64,000 nucleotides of DNA from Maribacter aestuarii (GTDB taxonomy: Bacteria > Bacteroidota > Bacteroidia > Flavobacteriales > Flavobacteriaceae): the NCBI RefSeq assembly GCF_027474845.2, contig NZ_CP107031.2, positions 2,122,501 to 2,186,500 on the forward strand, written 5' to 3'. Below the pieces are notes generated by a model, which worked only from the letters and a program-made list of their open reading frames with translations, ran no database searches and was not told the DNA's origin. Positions 1 through 11,400 of this stretch are shown here, piece by piece (position 1 is the first letter of the stretch; the number at the start of each line of letters is the position of its first letter). Made by a program: the position numbers and the translations under genes.

Positions 1-3000
1 GCCCGCTACCATCAAAATTATTAAGAAAACCACTTTCTTCTAGCGATAAATTGTTAAAAGTGCCATCTCCATTTCCCATCAGAATACTACCCAATAGGGC
101 ATCATAACGTCCGGTGGCTACTTCAGTGCCATAAGAATTTCCGGTTAGGGCAATATCTAGATTGCCGTCTTCATTAAAATCTTCTACAAGAATCCCTTCA
201 ATAGGTGCTAATTGCACTTCCAATGGCAACCCTTTCAACTTAAAGCTCCCATCACCTAAATTTTCCATATAAGAACTTTTGAACAAATGGCTCTTTACAA
301 TATACGCCTGTTCAATTTCTTCAGGAAGAAAGGATTCTTTAAAGGGTGTCTTTGCATAAGATTCATAGGTCTTGAAACGTGACCTCATAGCGTTGATTTG
401 ACTTATGATTTCATCCCTAGAATGTGCTAAATAGTTTTTCCCTTCTATGTAATAACACATAACCGGATCTATCCTTCCGTCTTTATCATAGTCGCTTGCA
501 TAAATGCAAAGCGGTTCATCTGCAGTTGCCTTAAATTTTGTATTTAGTCCAAGGTTCCCTAGGATATAATCTATATCCCCATCATTATCAAAATCTCCTC
601 CGGAGATACTGTTCCACCACCCTTCCGTATGTTCTAATCCTTTGGGATTTTGCACATGTTTCAGAGTTCCGTTGTCATTATGGAACAAAGTAATTGGCAT
701 AAACTCGCCCACAACGATTAAATCCAACCATCCATCATTATCGTAATCCGTCCAGTTTGCAGCCGTAACCATGGTCAAATTATCCCAGCCGTCTATTCTG
801 TTCCCTACATGCACAAAAATTGGTTCTTCCCCTTTTACTGTTCTATTTTCCAATAGAAAGCTTTGTACGGGGAGAGGATATTTACCTGGACTTATTCTTC
901 CACCAACAAAAAGGTCTAAATCACCATCTTTGTCAAAATCGGAAGCCGTTACCAGAGAACCACTTATGCTGGGCAGCAGCATAATTTTTGGTTGAGTAAA
1001 ATTTCCTTTGCCGTCATTCATATACAGTCTGTCTTGATAGACGGAAGTGTCGGGTGCGATTAGTACGCCACCGCTAACCACATATAAATCTTGGTCTCCG
1101 TCATTATCTGCGTCAAAAAACAGACTGCCCATATCTTCCTTCTCAAGGTCAAATCCTAATTCCTTCACCGTAAAATTTCCATTTGCTTCTTGCGTATATA
1201 TTTGACCCGACTGCTGGGTAGCTCCACCTACAAAGAAGTCATCCAACCCATCATTGTTAATATCGGAAACGGAAATACCTGGGCCATTACGGGAGTGCAT
1301 ATGTGGAAGTATGGGTTGCAGTTTAAAGTCTACCATATCATCTTCCTGATGTTTAAAAGAAATCCCCAAACTGTCCGTCACATCACTGAACAGAACTTCT
1401 TTAGATTTCATTTTCTCTACTGGTGAGATTATTATCCCAGCATCTTTTTGAGAAACCATTATAGTTTGGTTGGCTCTAACATTATTCAGGATTTGTATGG
1501 AATCATCTGGCCATTGAATTTTTATACGCTCGATAATGGAATCTTTACCCAACCCGAAATGTGCTGTCGGCTCCACACTGGATTCATAGCCCCTGCTTAA
1601 ATAATGTTGGTAGTGTTGTGTATTATTTCTTGAACTTAACTCTATTTTGGTCCCGATACCGTTGTGATTTCCAGGTTTACCTTTGAGTTTGATTTTTAAA
1701 AAATGATTCTTCTTCGCATTGTTTTGATAAACAAATGCTTTTTGGTTGACATTATTGACTAAAAGATCCAAATCTCCATCATTGTCCAAGTCCGCATAGG
1801 CGGCTCCATTGGAACAACTGGCATCTACTATTCCCCAATTTTCAGATACTTTTTTGAAGGTAATTCCACCTTCATTTTTATAAGCATAGTTTACAAGTTT
1901 AGCAGGCGGTAAATGGGTAATTGATTCTAATTTTTGTTGAATTTTTACTTCCCTTTCCCCCAAAGGATTATCGTAAATACCCTGATAATGAATGTAGTCC
2001 AGATTTCCTAAATCTCTTAAAAAACCATTCGTAATGTACATATCCTTGTATCCATCATTATCATAATCCGCCAAGAGTGCGCTCCAACTCCAGTCTGTAC
2101 TACTTACTCCGGCCAAGTTCCCTATTTCGCTAAATTTGCCTTCACCTTGATTAAGCTGTAAAGTGTTTCTGCTGTACTGCGGGTCATAACCTGCCTCTAA
2201 CATCAATTGAAACCGATCATATCCGGTTGAGGAGATTATTAATTTTTGTCTTTCGTTGTCTTCCGGACGCATATCCAAGACCATTATGTCAGGCTTGCCA
2301 TTGTTGTCTATATCGGCAATATCATTGCCCATTCCGGCATAGGAGGTATGGTTTATGTGCTTAGAGATCTCATCTTTAAACGTGCCATCTTTTTGATTAA
2401 TATACATGATATCATTTCCTATAAAATCGTTGGAGACGTAAATATCCGGCCAATTATCATCATTGATATCTGAGATGCCAACTCCCAGACCATAGCCCTC
2501 GACTAAGATGCCAGCTTCCATAGATACATCCGTGAACGTACCGTTGCCGTTATTCTCATAGAGCCGGTCGTTGCTTATAGATTCTCCGTTCAGTTTTCTT
2601 GGAAGGCTCGTATTTACTTGGTACTCGTAGGCCGCCGGGTTAACTAAAAGATACATATCCAAATCATTGTCCTTGTCATAATCAAAAAAAGCAGCATGCA
2701 TGGATTGCCTGGTATCGGCAAGGCCATATTCTGCGGCTTTTTCTGTGAAAGTTATCTGCCCGGAACCCTCTGATGGACCATTGTTAATATAGAGCATGTT
2801 AGCACGATTTTTGACATCACCTCCGCCAGATACACAGACGTAGATATCCAGAAAACCATCTTGATTTATATCGACCATGACCGCTCCAGTTCCCCATTTG
2901 TTATCCATGAGACCTGCCTCTCTGGTCACCTCTCCAAACTGCATATCCCCCTTATTCAGATACAGACGACCCGAAACCATATTCCCGCTAAAATATACAT

Positions 3001-3226
3001 CTACAAGTCCGTCGTTGTTAACATCGCCAACTGCTACACCAGCACCGGTATAAATGTTCATAAATCCAAAAACGTTTACACTATCATTTTCCTGAATTTT
3101 GTTGTTGAAATCAATTCCGGTCTGAGAAGCGTCCAAAAGTGTAAATTGCCTAGACTCTTGTTTGTTGCAAGATGCTAAACCAGTCAAAACAATGAAGATG
3201 CAGATGTGTAAAATCGATTTTTTCAT
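1..3226 (-). CDS. VCBS/FG-GAP repeat and ASPIC/UnbV lipoprotein, 3' end outside window
   Basis: Open reading frame of about 1075 codons running off the left edge, so the C-terminus is missing. It starts at an ATG at 3224-3226 and has a lipoprotein signal peptide ending in a LASC lipobox. Repeated calcium-binding-type FG-GAP/VCBS motifs (for example DVNNDGLVDVYF, DFDNDGDIDYILG) fill both halves. An ASPIC/UnbV segment lies at about residues 525-580. It is clearly a paralogue of the upstream gene: both share GAGVAV, FSGNMVS-type and NAMR.RFKTY motifs in the same order. Its start overlaps the stop of that gene by four bases (ATGA), indicating translational coupling. Comparison with the paralogue suggests about 100 residues are lost. 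Proteins of this kind are often encoded beside SusC/SusD pairs and are probably surface-exposed; a glycan-binding role is inference. Confidence 0.9.
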   Translation of the reverse strand, partial: MKKSILHICIFIVLTGLASCNKQESRQFTLLDASQTGIDFNNKIQENDSVNVFGFMNIYTGAGVAVGDVNNDGLVDVYFSGNMVSGRLYLNKGDMQFGEVTREAGLMDNKWGTGAVMVDINQDGFLDIYVCVSGGGDVKNRANMLYINNGPSEGSGQITFTEKAAEYGLADTRQSMHAAFFDYDKDNDLDMYLLVNPAAYEYQVNTSLPRKLNGESISNDRLYENNGNGTFTDVSMEAGILVEGYGLGVGISDINDDNWPDIYVSNDFIGNDIMYINQKDGTFKDEISKHINHTSYAGMGNDIADIDNNGKPDIMVLDMRPEDNERQKLIISSTGYDRFQLMLEAGYDPQYSRNTLQLNQGEGKFSEIGNLAGVSSTDWSWSALLADYDNDGYKDMYITNGFLRDLGNLDYIHYQGIYDNPLGEREVKIQQKLESITHLPPAKLVNYAYKNEGGITFKKVSENWGIVDASCSNGAAYADLDNDGDLDLLVNNVNQKAFVYQNNAKKNHFLKIKLKGKPGNHNGIGTKIELSSRNNTQHYQHYLSRGYESSVEPTAHFGLGKDSIIERIKIQWPDDSIQILNNVRANQTIMVSQKDAGIIISPVEKMKSKEVLFSDVTDSLGISFKHQEDDMVDFKLQPILPHMHSRNGPGISVSDINNDGLDDFFVGGATQQSGQIYTQEANGNFTVKELGFDLEKEDMGSLFFDADNDGDQDLYVVSGGVLIAPDTSVYQDRLYMNDGKGNFTQPKIMLLPSISGSLVTASDFDKDGDLDLFVGGRISPGKYPLPVQSFLLENRTVKGEEPIFVHVGNRIDGWDNLTMVTAANWTDYDNDGWLDLIVVGEFMPITLFHNDNGTLKHVQNPKGLEHTEGWWNSISGGDFDNDGDIDYILGNLGLNTKFKATADEPLCIYASDYDKDGRIDPVMCYYIEGKNYLAHSRDEIISQINAMRSRFKTYESYAKTPFKESFLPEEIEQAYIVKSHLFKSSYMENLGDGSFKLKGLPLEVQLAPIEGILVEDFNEDGNLDIALTGNSYGTEVATGRYDALLGSILMGNGDGTFNNLSLEESGFLNNFDGSG

Positions 3227-6200
3227 TTTACTGCAAGAATTTCAGTTTCATTTCCCGAACTGTCTCCTATGATGACTGATTTTGCCGTAGACGGAATTAA
3301 AAGAGATCGACTAGAGCTGGAGAGATAGCCCGACCCATAGTGAAATTCTATTTTTTGTTTTTTGTCATTTTCTAGCGTAATAACTGCATAGATGTCATAA
3401 GGCATAGGTCTATAAACATTATTGTCAGGCCTTAAAAATGTATGTGTTTTTAACATCCCGTCATTGACTCCGGTTATGATCAATTCTTTACCGCTGGTAA
3501 TGAGATTGGCAAGTCCTTTAGCGTCTTCCTGAATGTAAAATCCACTTTCTCTTACATCAGAATTCGTAAAATTCCCCTTTCCATCTCCTATCATTAACCA
3601 TCCAATGGAAGCATCGTACCGGCCGGCAAAAACTTCTCCACTATAAAAATTACCAACAGCTAGGATGTCTAAATTCCCATCTTTCGTGTAATCGCCTACA
3701 AGCGTACCGTAGATAGGTGCCGTTTGTGCAAACAGTGGCAGGGGTGTCAACGCAAATTTTCCACCGCCTAAATTTTGCAGGTAGCTGCTTTCAAAGGTTT
3801 CGCTTTTAAGAATGTAGGCATCACTAATCTCATCTTTTAAAAAAGACTCCTCAAAAGTGGCATTGGCATAATCTGAATAGGTCTTGAACCGACCTCTCAT
3901 GGCATTAATCTGATCAATAAGATCATTACGGGAGTGCGCAATGTAATTTTTTCCATCAACGTAATAACACATGACAGGGTCTATTTGACCATTTTTATCG
4001 TAATCTTTGGCATAAATACATAGGGGTTCTTGTGGGCTTGTTCTATACCGACTGTTCAAACCTAGATTGCCCAGAATGTAATCTGTATCACCATCATTAT
4101 CAAAATCACCTCCTGATATGCTATTCCACCAACCTGAAGTATGATTCAGACCCGTCTCTTCTGTAACTTCTCTTAATTCGCCCTTAATATTGTGAAATAT
4201 ACGTACGGGCATAAATTCCCCCACAACAATTAAATCTTGCCATGTATCGTTGTCATAATCTGTCCACAAAGCTGAAGTAACCATGCCCAACTCAGAAAAA
4301 ATACTTTGTACATGTTGGGGGTCTTCTATAAACACAAGTTCTCCAGAAGCAGAATTATTTTGGAGCAATACGTTTTTAGTTTGTAATGGATATTCACCGG
4401 GACGAACTCTTCCGCCAACGAACAGGTCTAAATCCCCATCCTTATCATAATCGCAAGCAGAAACTACCGATCCGCTTACAAAATTAGTTGGTAATGCTCC
4501 CTCGATTTTGCTGAAATTACCTTTACCGTCGTTCTCATACAATCTGTCTTGATAATACTGATGGTTCACCCCAAACGAAGAACCACCACTAACTACATAT
4601 AAATCTTGGTCCCCGTCATTGTCCGCATCAAAAAAGAGACTGCCCATATCCTCAGATTTAAAATCTTTTAGGATTTGTTGGTCGAAGCTGCCCGCGGAAT
4701 TTTGAATGAACAAGGCTCCTTCCTGTCCGGCCGCGCCACCTATATAAAAGTCCTCTCTTTTGTCACCATTAACGTCCGCAACCGAAATACCGGGACCGTT
4801 CCTTGAATGCATATGGGGTAAGAGCGCTTGGACTCTATAATCCACAAAATCATCCTCTTCATGCTTAAAATCTATTCCTAAACTATCCGTTTGAAAAAAC
4901 AAAGGCACAGAATCAGCATTGTATGTAATTTTGATAGCTTTTTCAATACTCTCCTCTTGTTTTAATACAATCTCTTTATTCGTTTCCAAATCATATAATT
5001 CCTGAATTCTTCCATCCGGCCACCTTACCTTCAAACTATCTATTATAGTCTCCGTTCCTAAACCGAAATGAAGTGATGATTCCACAGTGGATAAATAACC
5101 TCTAAAAGGAGTAAGGTATTGTTTTTGGGATACTCCGTTGTAATAAATGACAACTTCACTTCCAATTCCTTCCCGGTTAGGCTTGTCACCTTGAAATTTT
5201 ACACGCAAGTAGTGGTTAGTATCGTTTAGCTTCGTAGTATTTTCAAATAATCCTGCAGGGTCATCTATATTGTTGACGACCAAGTCCAAGTCCCCATCAT
5301 TATCCAAGTCCCCGTAGGCCATACCATTGGAGTAAGTCGGCTCTGTAAAACCAGCTTCTTTAGAAATATCTTTAAATTGAAGGTTGCCCTTATTTTTGAA
5401 GAAATAATTCGTTTTTTTTATACCCTCCAATTTATTCAGGGCTGCAAGCCTCTCTTTTTTATTGGCCTCTTCGGTACCCATTGTTAAGGCTTGATTGCCG
5501 TAAACCATGAAATCTAAGTTGGTAATATCTTGCCTATATCCATTCGTTATACAAAGATCTTTTAACCCATCATGATCAAAATCTGCCAATAGCGCGCTCC
5601 AACTCCATTCGGTAGCGGAGATGCCGGACAGCTGGCCTACTTCGCTAAATGAACCGTTTCCGTTATTAATTTGTAAGGTATTTCTAATGTATTGCGGTTG
5701 ATATCCGTTTGCCAAACCGCTTTGGAATTCGTCGTAATTGTTGCCCATCATGGTCAGCTTCCAACGCTTGTTATCGGGAGGCAACATATCCAATACGACT
5801 ACATCCATTAATCCGTCGTTATTTATATCTTGAATATCGTTCCCCATACCATTGAATGTCAAATGTTTGAAGTAATCGGCAATCTGGTTCTGAAAAGTTC
5901 CATCCTTTTGATTGATATAGAGAAGGTCATCCGTTAAAAAATCATTAGAAACATAAATATCCGGCCAACCGTCCGTATTCATGTCACATATCTCAACACC
6001 TAATCCAAAACCCTCAATTAGGATACCTGCTTCCTTGGAAATATCCGTAAAGGTTTCATCACCATTGTTCCTAAACAGCTTATCCATAGATGGGGCTTTT
6101 CCGCTTCTGTCCTTTGGGCGAGAAGTATTCCTATTAAAATCCACCAAGGCGTTGCTCAGTAAATAGAGGTCCAGGTCACCATCTCTATCATAATCAAAGA

Positions 6201-6747
6201 AATTGGCTTGTACAGAGTAACTATCATCCGCCAGACCCCAGGACTCAGCTTTCTCCTCAAATATTAATTGGCCATCAATAACTCCTTGATTAATAAACAA
6301 CAAATTTTTACGTGCTTGTGAACTGGAGCCGCGCGGACCACCCCTGGACACATAGATATCCTTTTTGCCATCTTGATTTATGTCCACGACCGCAACGCCG
6401 TTGGACCAATTAGCCGAACCGGTTCGGGAGGATTGTGTTATATCTTTAAATTCCCAGTTGCCAAGGTTCCTGTACAGTTTATTACTTACCATATTTCCGG
6501 TAAAATAGATATCCTGTAGCCCATCATTGTCAAAATCGGCAACTGCTACCCCTGCACCATTGTACATGTATTCAAAATCCAATACGACCAAATCTCCATC
6601 TAGGTCCAGGTTGTTGGCAAAGGTTATACCGGTCTCTTTTTTAGATTTTTTTTCAAATAGGGTAGCATCTCTTTCTGAACATGAAAAAAAGAAAAAGTTC
6701 GATAAAATTAGTAGCGCGAGCAGATAGATTTTCTCTTTTTGGAGCAT
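3223..6747 (-). CDS. VCBS/FG-GAP repeat and ASPIC/UnbV domain lipoprotein
   Basis: A 1174-residue protein from the ATG at 6747. A longer frame reaches 6789, but that start lies inside a terminator-like hairpin and precedes the signal peptide, so the inner start is preferred. The N-terminus is a lipoprotein signal (MLQKEKIYLLALL then FFSC lipobox). FG-GAP/VCBS repeats with DxDxDG-like loops (DFDNDGLQDIYF, DINQDGKKDIYV, DYDKDGDLDLFV) probably form beta-propellers. An ASPIC/UnbV domain sits at about residues 520-585, followed by a second propeller set. It is the first of a tandem paralogous pair, lying downstream of SusD. No catalytic domain is visible. Role in binding or presenting glycan at the surface is inferred from context only. 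Confidence 0.92.
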   Translation of the reverse strand: MLQKEKIYLLALLILSNFFFFSCSERDATLFEKKSKKETGITFANNLDLDGDLVVLDFEYMYNGAGVAVADFDNDGLQDIYFTGNMVSNKLYRNLGNWEFKDITQSSRTGSANWSNGVAVVDINQDGKKDIYVSRGGPRGSSSQARKNLLFINQGVIDGQLIFEEKAESWGLADDSYSVQANFFDYDRDGDLDLYLLSNALVDFNRNTSRPKDRSGKAPSMDKLFRNNGDETFTDISKEAGILIEGFGLGVEICDMNTDGWPDIYVSNDFLTDDLLYINQKDGTFQNQIADYFKHLTFNGMGNDIQDINNDGLMDVVVLDMLPPDNKRWKLTMMGNNYDEFQSGLANGYQPQYIRNTLQINNGNGSFSEVGQLSGISATEWSWSALLADFDHDGLKDLCITNGYRQDITNLDFMVYGNQALTMGTEEANKKERLAALNKLEGIKKTNYFFKNKGNLQFKDISKEAGFTEPTYSNGMAYGDLDNDGDLDLVVNNIDDPAGLFENTTKLNDTNHYLRVKFQGDKPNREGIGSEVVIYYNGVSQKQYLTPFRGYLSTVESSLHFGLGTETIIDSLKVRWPDGRIQELYDLETNKEIVLKQEESIEKAIKITYNADSVPLFFQTDSLGIDFKHEEDDFVDYRVQALLPHMHSRNGPGISVADVNGDKREDFYIGGAAGQEGALFIQNSAGSFDQQILKDFKSEDMGSLFFDADNDGDQDLYVVSGGSSFGVNHQYYQDRLYENDGKGNFSKIEGALPTNFVSGSVVSACDYDKDGDLDLFVGGRVRPGEYPLQTKNVLLQNNSASGELVFIEDPQHVQSIFSELGMVTSALWTDYDNDTWQDLIVVGEFMPVRIFHNIKGELREVTEETGLNHTSGWWNSISGGDFDNDGDTDYILGNLGLNSRYRTSPQEPLCIYAKDYDKNGQIDPVMCYYVDGKNYIAHSRNDLIDQINAMRGRFKTYSDYANATFEESFLKDEISDAYILKSETFESSYLQNLGGGKFALTPLPLFAQTAPIYGTLVGDYTKDGNLDILAVGNFYSGEVFAGRYDASIGWLMIGDGKGNFTNSDVRESGFYIQEDAKGLANLITSGKELIITGVNDGMLKTHTFLRPDNNVYRPMPYDIYAVITLENDKKQKIEFHYGSGYLSSSSRSLLIPSTAKSVIIGDSSGNETEILAVK

Positions 6748-6776
6748 AGAACTAATATACTGACTATGGGTTAAAC

Positions 6777-6813
6777 AAAAGGAATCCAATCTGAAAAATT
6801 GATTGGATTCCTT
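6777..6813 (-). terminator. Strong hairpin with T-rich tail after susD
   Basis: A perfect 13-bp stem: AAGGAATCCAATC at 6779-6791 pairs with GATTGGATTCCTT at 6801-6813 around a 9-nt loop. Read on the minus strand, the downstream arm runs into TTTTGTTT. It lies between the SusD stop (6855) and the VCBS lipoprotein start (6747). It could end or attenuate the SusC/SusD transcript and so lower expression of the two lipoproteins. The hairpin is seen directly; the termination role is inferred. Confidence 0.7.
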
Positions 6814-6854
6814 GTAAGCCGTTTGAAATACGGAATTTATAAGAATGGATGTGT

Positions 6855-8384
6855 TTAGTATCCTGGATTTTGAGTTAAAAGCCCGTTAGAACGATCTACC
6901 TCAGATTGTGGAAAAGGGAATACGCGATAATTATCGTTCCAAGTTGAGCCAAAGATAGTTGGTCCAAGGTCCCATCTTACGATGTCGAACCAACGATGAG
7001 GTTCGAATGCCAGTTCTACCCTTTTTTCCTGCATCATGGCCATTAGTAAATCACCATCAGCCGCTGTAGTAGGAGCAAGGCCAGCTCTGTCCCTAATATC
7101 ATCTATTTGAGTTCTTGCAACTCCTAAATCTCCACCACCTCTAATTAAAGCTTCTGCGTAGAGCAGCTTTAATTCGGCAAATCTGAACCATCTTTCATTA
7201 TTAAAATCTGCTTGTTGATTAGGTGCATGGTTTGCCGGAACTGTATTTGTTTCACCACGATACTTTTTCAAAGTTAGGTTCGTAGAGGACCATTCTGTAT
7301 CATATGGCAACGAAGTAAACGTTGTAAAATACATATCGCCTTCTTCATAGAGTATAGTTTGTTTTCTGCTGTCGCCATCCTCAAAGGCATCGAGTAAATC
7401 CTGAGTAGGTGCCCACCAGCCCAGTTTACCACCAGGGGCTCCATTTCCTGCATCCCAATACCAACCTCTGCCGGTTCCTTGTGATGCTTTAAAATTTTCT
7501 GAATGTGTATCATCAAATACCCAGAGATTATCGTCAGATTGGGGGCCACCATACTGCACTTCGAAAATGGACTCGGAATTGTTTTCGTTTTCAAATGAAA
7601 ATACATTTTCGTAGTTTGGAACAAGGCTATATGGGCCACTGTCCACAACCCTACCTAATGCCGTAATCGCAGGACCCCAGTCTTCCTTGAAAACATTTAC
7701 TTTTCCAATAAACGAAGTTGCGGCCCAGGATGTCGCCCTTCCTGTATTCCCTGAGTCCCAAGACTCGGGAAGTCCCGCTTCCGCAGCTGCAAAATCACTT
7801 AGAATTGCTGTATAAAGCTCATCTTGGGTAGCGTTCGGCAAAGCCAAGTTATTTATGTCGGTAAGCACCTCTAATGCAATGGGAGGCGTGCCAAAGAGTT
7901 TAAGTGCTTGGAAATGAAACCATCCCCTTAAGAATTTTGCTTCGGCTTCCAATACCGATTTGTCTTCTTCCGTTAATTCATTATCGCCATCCAAATTGCT
8001 GAGCACTAGGTTTGTTCGATATATACCTTCGTAAATTTGAGTGTATACGGCCGCATATGGAGTATCTGCCGCTCTTAGCTGCAAATTATCGATATCTATG
8101 GAAATCTGATCTCCAGCTGCCGTGACAGGATCAGCTGTAACGTCATCTGTAATCACCATGGACAATTTCCAAAATTCACCTCTTTCGGAGAGTGTTTCGG
8201 TACTTGTTCCCCAAAAATCCTGAATGGAAGAATAGGCGGCAAAAATTGCGCCGTCGAAATCACCTCTGGTATTATAGAAGGAATCAATGGTTATACTATC
8301 CAAAGGTTGTAAATCTAATTCATCAGTGCACGAGAATATTGTCATCGTACATAAGGCGACAAGAAATAAAATTTTACTTTTCAT
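6855..8384 (-). CDS. SusD/RagB family nutrient-binding outer membrane lipoprotein
   Basis: A 509-residue protein with a lipoprotein signal peptide (FSC lipobox at about residue 19, then TDELDLQPLDS, typical of SusD). The body shows the alpha-helical TPR-like SusD pattern (AEAKFLRGWFHF, RFAELKLLYAEALIRGG) and the usual C-terminal segment with EKRVELAFEPHRWFDIVRW and a final YRVFPFPQSEVDRSNG-like motif. Length is normal for the family. It follows SusC by 33 bases in the same operon. SusD proteins cap the SusC barrel at the cell surface and bind oligosaccharide. The neighbouring GH36 operon hints at alpha-galactosides, but substrate cannot be read from this gene. Confidence 0.96.
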   Translation of the reverse strand: MKSKILFLVALCTMTIFSCTDELDLQPLDSITIDSFYNTRGDFDGAIFAAYSSIQDFWGTSTETLSERGEFWKLSMVITDDVTADPVTAAGDQISIDIDNLQLRAADTPYAAVYTQIYEGIYRTNLVLSNLDGDNELTEEDKSVLEAEAKFLRGWFHFQALKLFGTPPIALEVLTDINNLALPNATQDELYTAILSDFAAAEAGLPESWDSGNTGRATSWAATSFIGKVNVFKEDWGPAITALGRVVDSGPYSLVPNYENVFSFENENNSESIFEVQYGGPQSDDNLWVFDDTHSENFKASQGTGRGWYWDAGNGAPGGKLGWWAPTQDLLDAFEDGDSRKQTILYEEGDMYFTTFTSLPYDTEWSSTNLTLKKYRGETNTVPANHAPNQQADFNNERWFRFAELKLLYAEALIRGGGDLGVARTQIDDIRDRAGLAPTTAADGDLLMAMMQEKRVELAFEPHRWFDIVRWDLGPTIFGSTWNDNYRVFPFPQSEVDRSNGLLTQNPGY

Positions 8385-8417
8385 AATTTCTCTTTTATAT
8401 TTTAAAATAACAATTTT

Positions 8418-11400
8418 TTAATTAAAGCTTACGGACCAACCTAATTGAACTATCCTTGGCAAGGGAGCCTGTCCGTCATCTTGCCCTGTGGCAAGTGGAT
8501 TATTACCCTTTTGGAAACTTTGAGCCCGTCCAACTTCCGGATCAAATCCGGAATAGCCGGTAAAAGTCGCTAAGTTCTGTACGCTAAGGTAAAACCGCAT
8601 ATTGGATACAAAATCCCCAGTCCAGCTTTGTAGCTTATCTTGAGGTAACGTGTACCCCAATTGGATATTCTGAATCCTTAGATAATCTGCATCTTCTATA
8701 AAACGATCAGAAACCCTGTTGTTTCCATTTGGATCCCCAGCTGCCAATCTTGGATTTGAACTTGAGTTTGTCGAACCTTCACCGTTCCATCTATTTAAAA
8801 CTGAGGTACTAAAGTTATTGGTTCCCGTCAAACCTTCCAAGGCGATTCTGGATGAATTAAAAATTTGTCTGTCTCCTACACCTCTCAGCAACATGGAAAA
8901 ATCGAAACCTTTATATGCAGCCTGAAAATTAACCCCGTAGAAAAATCCTGGATACGGACTGCCTAAAATGGTTCTGTCATTGGCATCTACTACGCCATCA
9001 CCATTAACATCAACAAAACGGATATCACCTGGAGACGGAGTTCCATTTGCATCAGGTAAAGCCGCTGCAACTTCGGCGGCGTTTTGGTAGAGCCCATCGG
9101 TTTTATATCCAAAAAAGTGCCCAAGGCTTTCACCTACTATTGTTCTATGTGAACCAGCGCCACCGACGCCTGAAATAATTTGTTCTACGGGACCTAAACT
9201 TTGTACAACGTTTTTTACTGTTGTTAGGTTACCACCTATACCGTATTCAAAATCACCAATTCTATTCTTGTAGTTCAATGCCAATTCTATACCAGAGTTG
9301 GTTATCTCACCCGCGTTGGTCGGAGCTGGTAAGAAAAACCCGCTGGCGAAGGGTAATGGAAGTTGTACTAATGCATCTTGATTGGTTTTTTTGTAATAAT
9401 CAAACACCCCTGTAATCTTACCCTTTAGCAAACTAAAGTCCAGACCAATATCAATTTGTTTGGAAGTTTCCCAACCAATTGATTGGTTAGCGAAGGTTGT
9501 TGGAGCGGGACCTACTACTGTGCCTTGACCATCGCCTATTACATAGAAAATATTATTGTTAAGCGTGGTCAAATAAGGAAAAGTATTGGCTGTCCCATCG
9601 CCCAAGTTTTGGTTTCCAAGTTCGCCGTATCCAACTCTTAGTTTTAAGTCATCTATGAAATCGTAATCACTCATAAAATCCTCCTGTGAAATACGCCAAC
9701 CTACTGATATAGATGGAAAAACATCATCCCTGAAACCATCAGCAAATTTAGAGGTTGCATCCCTACGAACATTGACAGTTGCTAAATACTTTCCTTGGTA
9801 ATTATAGGTTATACGACCTATAATACCCTGTAAAGTCCATAAATCAGCTTCGTTCGCCCCGGCTACGGCCGTACCACTAGCGGCAAAATTATCATTAAAA
9901 AGATTCCTTCCCTGTAGTCTAACTTTATTAAATCTAAATTTTGTTTGTTCAACCCCAATCAATGCTCCAATATTATGGTCTCCAAAAGTTTTGTCATATG
10001 AAAGTGTTGCACCCGTGGTTAGGGTAAATTCAATTGGTCTCGATTGCACTAATAAAGATTGCCTTTCTGAGTTTCCATCCAATGTAGTTGCTGCTTGGAA
10101 GAAATCACCGGAGCCTACATTATAATCAATTCCTATAGAAGGTCTTAATTTTAAGTCGTCTATGATTTCCAGTTCTCCGTAAAAATGCCCCAATACTTTT
10201 CTGTTCTGAATGGTAGTACTGTTTATTCGTTCATCAGTTAGTAAGACATAATTTGAGCCACTTGCCCCTCCTAAAGTGCTTGGATTTGCTAGATTATAGC
10301 CGAAGGGTCCATCACCGAATACTTCAAAATAAGGAGCGTTCAAAGCCGCATTGAAACCGGCGTTCAATGCGCCTTCGCTCTGCGTTAATCTATCGCTCTG
10401 GCTAATTTGCAAAGATTCACCGAATTTTAGTCTTTTACCTACCCTAAATTCCGAATTCGCCCTTAAGGAATATCGTTTAAATGACTGTGCTCTCTGAATA
10501 CCTTCATTGTCCAAAATAGATCCGGAAATATAATACGTTCCATTTTCACCACCTCCACTAACACCAACATTGTGGTTTTGTACAAAGCCATTCTGAAAAA
10601 TAGCATCTTGCCAGTCTACGGTTGGCTGACCACTAAATTGTGAAAAATCCCTACCAAGCTCACTTTGTATATCTATAAATTGTTGAACATTAAGCACATC
10701 TAATTGATCTCTCGCAGAGGCAACGGATGCGTATCCGTCATAGGTCACTTTAGGGTCTCCGGCAGAACCTTTCTTAGTAGTTATGATTATAACACCATTT
10801 GCGCCTCTTGCACCATATATAGCAGCTGAAGCCGCATCTTTTAAAACATCTATTGTTTCAATATCACTGGGATTAATACTGGCTAATGGGTTCGAATCTG
10901 TAGTCGATGAAGTGTTTACGGTAATGTTGTTGGTGCCAACTAACGGAACACCGTCAATAACATAAAGCGGATTGGCATCTGCACTCAAGGTTCCAACACC
11001 ACGTATATTAACACTAACGGGAGCGCCCGGATCACCACTACGGTTCGTTATGTTAACACCCGATATGGTACCCGCCAATATCTGGTCTGGACTTACAATA
11101 GGCTGTTTGATAATTTCCGCAGCGCCTATTGAACCCACGGCTCCAGTTAAATCCGCTTTTCTTTGGGTGCCGTAACCGACCACGACGACCTCGCTCAAAG
11201 CTTCGGTGTCCTCTTGCAGGGTCACGTTAATTGTTGTCCTACCGTTAATGGCAACTTCTTGTCTGGCATAGCCTACGTAAGAAAAAACCAAGGTGCCATT
11301 GGAATCTTGCACGTCAATGGTATAGTTGCCATCAAAATCGGCGACCGTTCCATTGGTCGTTCCCTTGACCACCACACTAGCACCGGAAAGGGGTCCAACA

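Noticed and set aside
6748..6789. Extra 14 residues at the start of the VCBS lipoprotein frame
   Set aside because: They overlap the hairpin after susD and precede the signal peptide; the inner ATG gives a standard lipoprotein start.
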